Below, in pieces: positions 32,230-37,874 of a stretch of 37,874 nt of DNA; the first letter of the stretch is position 1; each line of letters begins with the position of its first letter. Origin of the DNA: an uncultured Muribaculaceae bacterium (GTDB taxonomy: Bacteria; Bacteroidota; Bacteroidia; Bacteroidales; Muribaculaceae); the NCBI GenBank assembly GCA_947178505.1, contig CAMWYR010000018.1, positions 1 to 37,874 of the forward strand, given 5' to 3'. The notes below the pieces were generated by a model, which saw only the letters and a list, made by a program, of their open reading frames with translations, was not told where the DNA came from and ran no database searches. A program made the position numbers and the translations under genes.

Positions 32230-34680
32230 ATGAAATCAACCATGAAACTGATAGCCCTGGCGCTTGCCGCCACGGGCGCCGCAGGCGTTGCGGCGGTGAT
32301 GCCTCGTCAGGGTGAGATCCTTTCTTCGGGGAAGTCGACCCTCATCTCAACTCCATCGGGCACCGTGACGGTCACTCCGCTCGCTCCCGACATCTTCAAG
32401 ATCTCGAAAGTGCCGGCCGGCGTCAAATCGTTCAGCTTCCCGGCCTCGCAGAGCTCGGTGCTCTCCCCTTCGACTGAAGGCATAGCCTGGTCGGCCACCC
32501 CGCAGGAGGTGGAGTTCCGTTCGGAATCGACTATCCTCAAGATCAACCGCTCTACCGGCGTCGCCACTTTCCTGACTCTGGAAGGCGATACCATCCTGAC
32601 CGAGAGCCGTGGCGTCGACAATACGGGCGACGTGAAGACCGTTTCGCTCCGCAACGGCCGCAAGCAGAATTTCTACGGCGGCGGCGAACGCGGACACTCG
32701 TTGCGTCTCAACGGCGATACGCTCGTGATGTTCAACCGCCAGAACTATGGCTACACAGGCTCCGATCCGCGCATCTCGCAGATGGGCATCACGATGCCCT
32801 GGTTCGCATCTGATGCCGGCTACGGCGTGCTTTTCGATGATTATAACCGCGCATCGCTCGCATTAGGCGATGACGAGATCCTCTACACTTCGGAAACTCC
32901 CAAACCGCTCTCCTATTATTTCGTGAACGGCGGAGGCACGCTTCCGGGCGTCACCGAACGCTACACGCATCTCACCGGCCGCCAGCAGCTTCCTCCCTTC
33001 TGGGCGCTCGGATATGTCACGTCTAAGTATGGCTATCACACGCAGGATGAGGCCCTCGGCGTAATCGACACGCTGCGTCGACGCGATTACCCGGTCGACG
33101 GAATTGTGTTCGACCTCTACTGGTACGGCAAGGAGACCGACATGGGACGCCTTGAATGGAACCCTGAACAATTCCCCGATCATAAGGGGATGCTCGACTC
33201 GCTCCGCGCGCAGGGCGTGCATACGGTGCTTATCAATCAGCCCTATATCAACAAGATAGGAGCCATCGACAACTATAACATGCTCAGCGAGGCAGGCCTT
33301 CTCACCAAAGACGCGGAGGGCAACACTCACGACGTCACCACCTGGGTGGGCGACGCCGGCATGTTCGATATCTCCAATCCGGCCACGCGCGCATGGATGT
33401 GGAACCGCCTGCGCAATCTTACGGCTGAAGGCGTATCGGGATGGTGGGGCGACCTCGGCGAACCCGAAGTGCACCCGCTCACCATCGTGCATGCTAACGG
33501 CGAGACGGCCTCGCAGTATCATAACGTCTACGGCAACCAATGGTCGCAGACAATCTACGACGGCCTCCGCACCGACTTCCCCGACATGCGTCCGCTGCTT
33601 ATGATGCGCGGCGGCACGGCCGGCCTGCAGCGCTACAGCGTCTTCCCCTGGACCACCGACGTGTCGCGCTCATGGGGAGGCATGGCTCCGCAGGTAGCCC
33701 TGATGCTTAACTCCGGTCTCTCCGGCCTCGGCTATATGGGCTCTGATGTAGGCGGATTCGCAGTTGACCCTGCCGATCCTTACCAGCCGGAGCTCTACGT
33801 GCGCTGGCTCCAGATGGGCACATTCACTCCCATGCTGCGCACACACGCACAGTTCAAGCCCGAGCCCTACAACTATCCTAAGGAAGAGGATATCGTGCGC
33901 CGCTTCATCAAGCAGCGCTATGAGTGGCTCCCCTATAACTACACGCTCGCCTACGAGAACACGGCCTATGGCCTCCCGCTCGCACGCCCCGTGAATTTCT
34001 ACGCCGAGCCCGGCGACGGCGACGTCAACAACACGACCGAATACCTCTGGGGATCGGAAGTGCTGATCGCGCCCGTGTTTGAGAAAGGTGCCCGCACGAG
34101 AAAAGTGACTTTCCCCAAAGGCGCCACCTGGATCAACTGGAATAACCCGGCCCAGCAGTTCGCCGGCGGCTCCACAGCGACCGTCGCGGCTCCCCTGTCG
34201 CAGCTCCCGATGTTCGTAAAGGCCGGAAGTTTCATCCCGCAGTATATGCGCCCGATTCAGAATGTCGACCAGTATGACCCCACTTACCTGACAGTGAAAT
34301 ACTTCCCGGCCAAGCAGGAGAGCAACTATGTTCTCTTTGACGACGACCGCAAGAGCCCGACATCGCTGAGCGACGGAGCATATCAGCTCACTACGTTCAC
34401 AGCCGAGCCTTCAGGCCGCGCCATTACATTCACCCTCCGTTCGGAAGGCGAATATGAGGCAATGCCGCTCAAGCGTCAGATCACCTTCGAGATTCCCGGC
34501 ATCGCTCTGCCGTCGAAGGTAACCTTAGGCGACTACACCGTAGAGCGCGTGCCGTCGTTCGACAAAGTTCCGGCCCCCAACGGTATCAGTCAGCCGGCTT
34601 GGACCTACAATGCAGCCACCCGCACGGCGACCATAGTGTTCCCCTACGATTACTCCCTCACGACCCTGCGCATCAACTGA
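32230..34680 (+). CDS. GH31 family alpha-glucosidase, exported
   Basis: The 816-residue protein has a signal peptide (MKSTMKLIALALAATGAAGV). The order is an N-terminal beta-sandwich with YGGGERG, a (beta/alpha)8 barrel, and C-terminal beta domains. The GH31 nucleophile is D408 in GWWGDLGEPE, and the acid/base is D506 in GYMGSDVGGF. FDLYWYGKETDMG and WTTDVSRSWGG are also typical. It should release glucose or related sugars from alpha-glycosides in the periplasm or at the surface. The frame closes after TLRIN; a sorting-signal-like tail follows in another frame, overlapping the stop (next entry), so this copy may have lost its anchor or secretion tail by a frameshift. Confidence 0.95.
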   Translation: MKSTMKLIALALAATGAAGVAAVMPRQGEILSSGKSTLISTPSGTVTVTPLAPDIFKISKVPAGVKSFSFPASQSSVLSPSTEGIAWSATPQEVEFRSESTILKINRSTGVATFLTLEGDTILTESRGVDNTGDVKTVSLRNGRKQNFYGGGERGHSLRLNGDTLVMFNRQNYGYTGSDPRISQMGITMPWFASDAGYGVLFDDYNRASLALGDDEILYTSETPKPLSYYFVNGGGTLPGVTERYTHLTGRQQLPPFWALGYVTSKYGYHTQDEALGVIDTLRRRDYPVDGIVFDLYWYGKETDMGRLEWNPEQFPDHKGMLDSLRAQGVHTVLINQPYINKIGAIDNYNMLSEAGLLTKDAEGNTHDVTTWVGDAGMFDISNPATRAWMWNRLRNLTAEGVSGWWGDLGEPEVHPLTIVHANGETASQYHNVYGNQWSQTIYDGLRTDFPDMRPLLMMRGGTAGLQRYSVFPWTTDVSRSWGGMAPQVALMLNSGLSGLGYMGSDVGGFAVDPADPYQPELYVRWLQMGTFTPMLRTHAQFKPEPYNYPKEEDIVRRFIKQRYEWLPYNYTLAYENTAYGLPLARPVNFYAEPGDGDVNNTTEYLWGSEVLIAPVFEKGARTRKVTFPKGATWINWNNPAQQFAGGSTATVAAPLSQLPMFVKAGSFIPQYMRPIQNVDQYDPTYLTVKYFPAKQESNYVLFDDDRKSPTSLSDGAYQLTTFTAEPSGRAITFTLRSEGEYEAMPLKRQITFEIPGIALPSKVTLGDYTVERVPSFDKVPAPNGISQPAWTYNAATRTATIVFPYDYSLTTLRIN

Positions 34681-34868
34681 TGCCCAGGTGCGAAATAACT
34701 CAAGCGAAAGCGGCAGGCCGCATTTCCATTGCCGGCGATGCCAACGGTAATGTCACCGTGTATTCAGCCGACGGCGTAGTCATCCTCCGTGATGCTCCCG
34801 CAGCGCAGCTCCGTACGCTTGAAAAGGGTCTCTACATCATCAATGGCAAGAAGACTATCCTGAAATAA
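34680..34868 (+). pseudogene. Out-of-frame C-terminal sorting-domain-like fragment of the GH31 protein
   Basis: A 62-residue frame starts at the ATG overlapping the glucosidase TGA (TGATG). It reads ITQAKAAGRISIAGDANGN, then VTVYSADGVVILRD, LRTLEKGLYIINGKKTILK. That is the shape of the short Bacteroidales C-terminal tails related to type 9 sorting domains; compare the tail of the BspA-type protein at 22735 (LPTGVYILRQ, TKKIHVN). A stand-alone peptide of this type makes little sense, so it was most likely once fused to the glucosidase. A minus-one shift near the stop would join them. A sequencing error or translational coupling are the alternatives. Confidence 0.65.
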
Positions 34869-34882
34869 TCCCACATCCCTGA

Positions 34883-35022
34883 ATAACGCAAATGCGGCGG
34901 GTCATCACGACTCGCCGCATTTGCGTGTTTTTCATAATACTTTAACTAACTAACCTAACATCATGAAACGATTCTGTTTGCTTTACATCATTAAAACATC
35001 GGGGCCACAGAAACGGTTCACT
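34883..35022 (+). repeat. E135 dispersed repeat, copy 3
   Basis: Identical to copies 1 and 2 from the start through ATGAAACGATTCTGTTT, then a five-base insertion (GCTTT), ACATCATT, a variable block and GGTTCACT. It is 140 bases long. It follows the glucosidase gene and precedes the terminase gene. Confidence 0.9.
34886..34932 (+). terminator. Terminator hairpin of E135 copy 3
   Basis: An 18-pair stem (34886-34903 with 34909-34926), loop ATCAC, followed by a T run. It ends the GH31 transcript 17 bp after the sorting-tail frame, supporting that frame as part of the same transcription unit. Confidence 0.93.
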
Positions 35023-35116
35023 ACCCCGGGCTACATTTCAGGGCGAGAATGTTTCTGCTATATCTGACTTAACATTTTTTAAGTTTAGACTGCCACGTTA
35101 CGGCACTCTTCATCCT

Positions 35117-35124
35117 TACTTTTG
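35117..35124 (+). promoter_or_regulatory. -7 box for the terminase gene
   Basis: TACTTTTG, 57 bp before the ATG at 35181. It extends into GCATCGTCAA as at 19328-19345. No clear -33 is seen. The gene thus appears to have its own promoter of host type. Confidence 0.55.
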
Positions 35125-35180
35125 CATCGTCAATATCACTTGAATTACAATTTTATCCTTACTGAAAGATTTTTAAAGCA

Positions 35181-37328
35181 ATGTCCACTGACTTACAGAA
35201 CCACATTAACTATTCGATTGAAGACTTGCTTGATGAGAATGCCCGGCGCCGTGCAGAGGCGTCGGGCATTTTTGATCCGGTAAGCGGAGTGGGCTCCACG
35301 GGGCCCCGCTTTGAATTCCATGCCGATGGGCTCGGGAGTCTGCAGTTGCCGCTATCGATGCGTGAGCTCCCCGAGGTGACCGGCCTGATGAAGTGTGGCA
35401 GTGTCGACGCCTGGCTGCGGGAGAGTCTCGGAAGGCACGTGCTCCAGACCGACCGCGCGGCCTTCACGGCGCGTTTTGACCGTCTGCGTATGCTGCACGA
35501 CTTCCCCTACTGGGCGGCTACTCGCGCATACATAAAGAATAAGCGCGGAGGCGATGATATGCTCTTCCGCCTCAACCGTCCGCAACGCAAGCTCGTGGAG
35601 CATCTCGAGGCGATGCGCAATGCCCGGCGCCCTATCCGGCTGATTCTGCTCAAGGCGCGGCAATGGGGCGGCAGCACCTGCACGCAACTTTATATGGCGT
35701 GGCTCCAACTCGTGCATCAGCGCGGACTCAACTCGCTCATCATCGCTCATCAGGGAGTGGGCAGCGAGGAGATTAAGGATATGTTGGACCGTATGATAGC
35801 CAACTATCCCCTTGAGCTTCTGCACGCGCCGGGCGAGAAAGCCGAACGCGGCGAGAAACGGGTGGAATGGGTCGGGAAGACGCGCACGATGTTCCGTGTG
35901 CCTGCCCGCAACTGCAAAGTGAAAGTCGGCACGGCCGAACGCCCCGATTCATGCCGCGGCGGCGACTATAGCCTCGTGCACTGTTCGGAAGTCGGCATCT
36001 GGAAAAAGACACTCGGCAAGACTCCCGAGCAGATCCTGCGCTCGGCCTGCTCGGGCGTGCTTCTGCAACCGATGACTATGATCGTATATGAATCCACGGC
36101 CAACGGCACCGGCAATTTCTTCCATCGCGAATATGAGGCGGCCAAGCGGGGGGAGTCGCAATTCGAGCCGATGTTCGTGAGCTGGTTTGAGATCGACCAA
36201 TATTCACTTGAGCTCTCCGACGATGAGCGGAGGCAACTTGCCGCCCGGCTCCTTGAGGGGCGCGATGTGGAGACGGCCGTCAGCGACCGCTGCCCGCCGG
36301 GGAAGTATCTATGGTGGCTCTGGGAGCGAGGCGCCACGCTCGAGGCGATTGCCTGGTATGTGTCAGAGCGGTCAAAATATAGCGACCACGGCCTGATGGC
36401 CTCCGAATATCCGAGTGACGACGTGGAGGCCTTCGTTCATTCCGGCGCCCGCGTATTCGACAAATATAAGGTGGAGGCACTCCGGGAGGGATGCCGCCTG
36501 CGGCCGGAATATGGCGAAATCGACATTGATGGCCCGCAGGATATGGGGGGCATGCATATCAGCGACACAGTGCGGCGACAGCTACTCTCAAGGGTAGGCT
36601 TCCGAAAGATGGAATCAGGAGGCTGGAAAATCTGGGAGCACCCGCAGCGTGACTCCGGCGTGCGCATACGCGACAGATACGTAGTGGTGGTCGATGTCGG
36701 AGGGCGTTCGGCTAAAGCGGACTGGTCGGTGATTGCCGTCTTCGACCGGGCCCCTCTCGCCGAGGGGCGCAACCCCGGCATAGTGGCGCAATGGCGTGGA
36801 CACACCGACTTTGACCTGCTCGCATGGCGAGCAGCAATGGCAGCCGCATATTATGATGAGGCCCTACTCGTGATTGAAAGCAACACGCTCGAATCGCGCG
36901 ACCCTGACCGTGACACCGACGGCAACCAGTCGAACTTCATCCTCAACCGACTGCGCGACATCTACCCCAATCTATACGCCCGCCGTCAGAGCGAGGAGGA
37001 CATAAGCCGCGGCGTGCCCACGCGATTCGGGTTCCACACAAACGTGGCCACCAAACCGATGATTATCGCCTCGCTCGTGAAGGTGATACGCGAAGGGCTA
37101 TACACCGAACGCGACGAAGGATGTCTCGATGAATATCTGGCATACGAGCGAAGACAGAACGGATCGTACGGTGCGATTGCAGGCTGCCACGACGATCTGC
37201 TTATGACACGCGCCATCGGACTCCATATCATCTTTCATGAGATGGATACGCCCCGACACACCGTAATTAACAGCAATCCCTACGAACAGAACCGCTGCCG
37301 CCGGCGCCAGAGTCTTGCTGACTGGTAG
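35181..37328 (+). CDS. Phage-type terminase large subunit, solitary
   Basis: The 715-residue protein has both halves of a terminase large subunit. The ATPase part has a Walker-A-like loop KARQWGGST (residues 158-166), a segment like Walker B (YSLVHCSE, Glu270) and the coupling motif ESTANGTGNFF (304-314). The RNase H-like nuclease has three acidic sites: D505 (VVVVDVGG), E566 (VIESN) and D671/D672 (GCHDDLLMT). In phages this enzyme packages DNA into proheads. All key residues look intact, but no portal, small terminase, protease or capsid gene is adjacent, and base use matches the host core. It is a prophage relic kept intact, or a domesticated gene. The N-terminal 120 residues are not recognised. 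Confidence 0.85.
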   Translation: MSTDLQNHINYSIEDLLDENARRRAEASGIFDPVSGVGSTGPRFEFHADGLGSLQLPLSMRELPEVTGLMKCGSVDAWLRESLGRHVLQTDRAAFTARFDRLRMLHDFPYWAATRAYIKNKRGGDDMLFRLNRPQRKLVEHLEAMRNARRPIRLILLKARQWGGSTCTQLYMAWLQLVHQRGLNSLIIAHQGVGSEEIKDMLDRMIANYPLELLHAPGEKAERGEKRVEWVGKTRTMFRVPARNCKVKVGTAERPDSCRGGDYSLVHCSEVGIWKKTLGKTPEQILRSACSGVLLQPMTMIVYESTANGTGNFFHREYEAAKRGESQFEPMFVSWFEIDQYSLELSDDERRQLAARLLEGRDVETAVSDRCPPGKYLWWLWERGATLEAIAWYVSERSKYSDHGLMASEYPSDDVEAFVHSGARVFDKYKVEALREGCRLRPEYGEIDIDGPQDMGGMHISDTVRRQLLSRVGFRKMESGGWKIWEHPQRDSGVRIRDRYVVVVDVGGRSAKADWSVIAVFDRAPLAEGRNPGIVAQWRGHTDFDLLAWRAAMAAAYYDEALLVIESNTLESRDPDRDTDGNQSNFILNRLRDIYPNLYARRQSEEDISRGVPTRFGFHTNVATKPMIIASLVKVIREGLYTERDEGCLDEYLAYERRQNGSYGAIAGCHDDLLMTRAIGLHIIFHEMDTPRHTVINSNPYEQNRCRRRQSLADW

Positions 37329-37398
37329 CCTGGCGCGCCCGCGCGCGGACGAAAAAAAATGTCATTTTGCTTTAATACTACGATTCATTTAAAATAAA

Positions 37399-37430
37399 TT
37401 TGCAATTTTTAATGAAATGACTTACCTTTG
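37399..37430 (+). promoter_or_regulatory. Promoter of the secreted protein gene at the right edge
   Basis: TTTG (37399-37402), a 20-bp spacer, then TACCTTTG (37423-37430), 53 bp before the ATG. The match to the consensus is excellent. A second -7-like box, TAAATTTG, overlaps the -33. Confidence 0.75.
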
Positions 37431-37483
37431 CGATATAGTTAAAAATATCAAACAACAATCTGAATCTAAATCACAGTCCGCTT

Positions 37484-37874
37484 ATGAGCAAATTTTACCT
37501 AACCGGCCTCACGCTGGCCGTAGCAATGAGCGCCTCAGCAGCCTCTCCCGCGCTCAAGACAACCGCCCCGCAGAAATGCATCCGGACAGTCACTGAACTC
37601 CGCCTCCAATCAGGCTCGCAGATTCAGCGCAAGGCCCAGACTTCCGACAGGACCTCCGGCAGAACCCTCCTCACCCGCGCATCCGCAGTGACGCTCACCA
37701 AAATGACCCCCGAGCGTGCTGAGGAAGAACACTCTATCACCGGCATCTATACAATGAAAATCGGTGATTATTACTCACAGACAGGACAGGGAGAGGTTAC
37801 TATCAATGCAATCATCACAGCCGTCGACGATTCTCACATCAGCATTTCGTCTGATTACTTCTTCTCTTCAGTAG
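37484..37874 (+). CDS. Secreted protein, 3' end cut by window edge
   Basis: About 130 residues are visible and the frame is open to the window edge. The start MSKFYLTGLTLAVAMSASAA is a clear signal peptide. The rest is rich in Thr, Ser and Arg, with GIYTMKIGDYYSQTG and VTINAIITAVDDSHISIS suggesting a beta-rich domain. I do not recognise the family. It has its own strong promoter (37399-37430). Confidence 0.75.
   Translation, partial: MSKFYLTGLTLAVAMSASAASPALKTTAPQKCIRTVTELRLQSGSQIQRKAQTSDRTSGRTLLTRASAVTLTKMTPERAEEEHSITGIYTMKIGDYYSQTGQGEVTINAIITAVDDSHISISSDYFFSSV

Noticed and set aside
1..37874. CRISPR arrays, tRNA or rRNA genes
   Set aside because: No regularly spaced short repeats, no tRNA-like T-loop/anticodon pattern in the gaps and no rRNA-like stretches were seen. 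The three E135 copies are too far apart for an array.

Overview
The window reads as chromosomal DNA from a gut Bacteroidales bacterium, most likely Muribaculaceae (the S24-7 group). The lineage call is inference. It rests on promoters of the Bacteroidetes type (TTTG, about 20 bp, TAnnTTTG), lipoproteins, BspA-type leucine-rich-repeat proteins with Por-secretion-like C-terminal tails, a DUF5683 protein, a carboxynorspermidine-dehydrogenase-type saccharopine dehydrogenase and a GH31 glucosidase. No rRNA, tRNA or CRISPR array was seen.

Layout: (1) 1-922, the minus-strand start of a lipoprotein gene, then about 0.55 kb of AT-rich DNA. (2) 1479-9159, a dense plus-strand housekeeping run: YqeY-like protein, serS, a membrane-anchored pseudokinase, a GNAT-like protein, menG/ubiE, a U32-family protein, a YqiA-like esterase and an aspartate aminotransferase, closed by an intrinsic terminator. 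(3) 9411-15308, parA-parB, a DUF5683 protein, an MltD-like LysM transglycosylase and nhaD, closed by a second terminator. (4) 15381-17420, a lone sugar-nucleotide-type aminotransferase and a lipoprotein with an internally duplicated domain. (5) 17441-24721, an accessory island between two copies of a 135-bp element (here called E135). It holds a DUF4143 AAA ATPase bracketed by two related 40-bp palindromes, a pair of divergent glycosidase-like proteins without signal peptides, and a BspA-type protein. A roughly 260-306-bp promoter/leader repeat (R2) occurs twice in it. (6) 24853-26667, a MATE exporter and RidA. (7) 26740-30841, minus-strand genes: BspA-type protein, conserved membrane protein, flippase-like membrane protein, birA-type ligase and tsaE, interrupted by a 349-bp element with about 40-bp terminal inverted repeats and two large internal hairpins. 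(8) 30941-34868, a saccharopine-dehydrogenase-family gene and a GH31 alpha-glucosidase whose sorting-signal-like tail lies out of frame just downstream. (9) A third E135 copy, a solitary intact phage-type terminase large subunit (35181-37328), and the start of a secreted protein cut by the window edge.

The core genes cover translation (serS, tsaE), menaquinone synthesis, chromosome segregation (parAB), wall remodelling and ion homeostasis. The most interesting material is the non-coding architecture: the palindrome-bracketed ATPase cassette, the E135 and R2 repeats that delimit the island, and the inverted-repeat element at 28152-28500. Next come the pseudokinase, the orphan terminase and the glycosidase-like pair. 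All similarity statements come from reading motifs; no database search or computed alignment was run.
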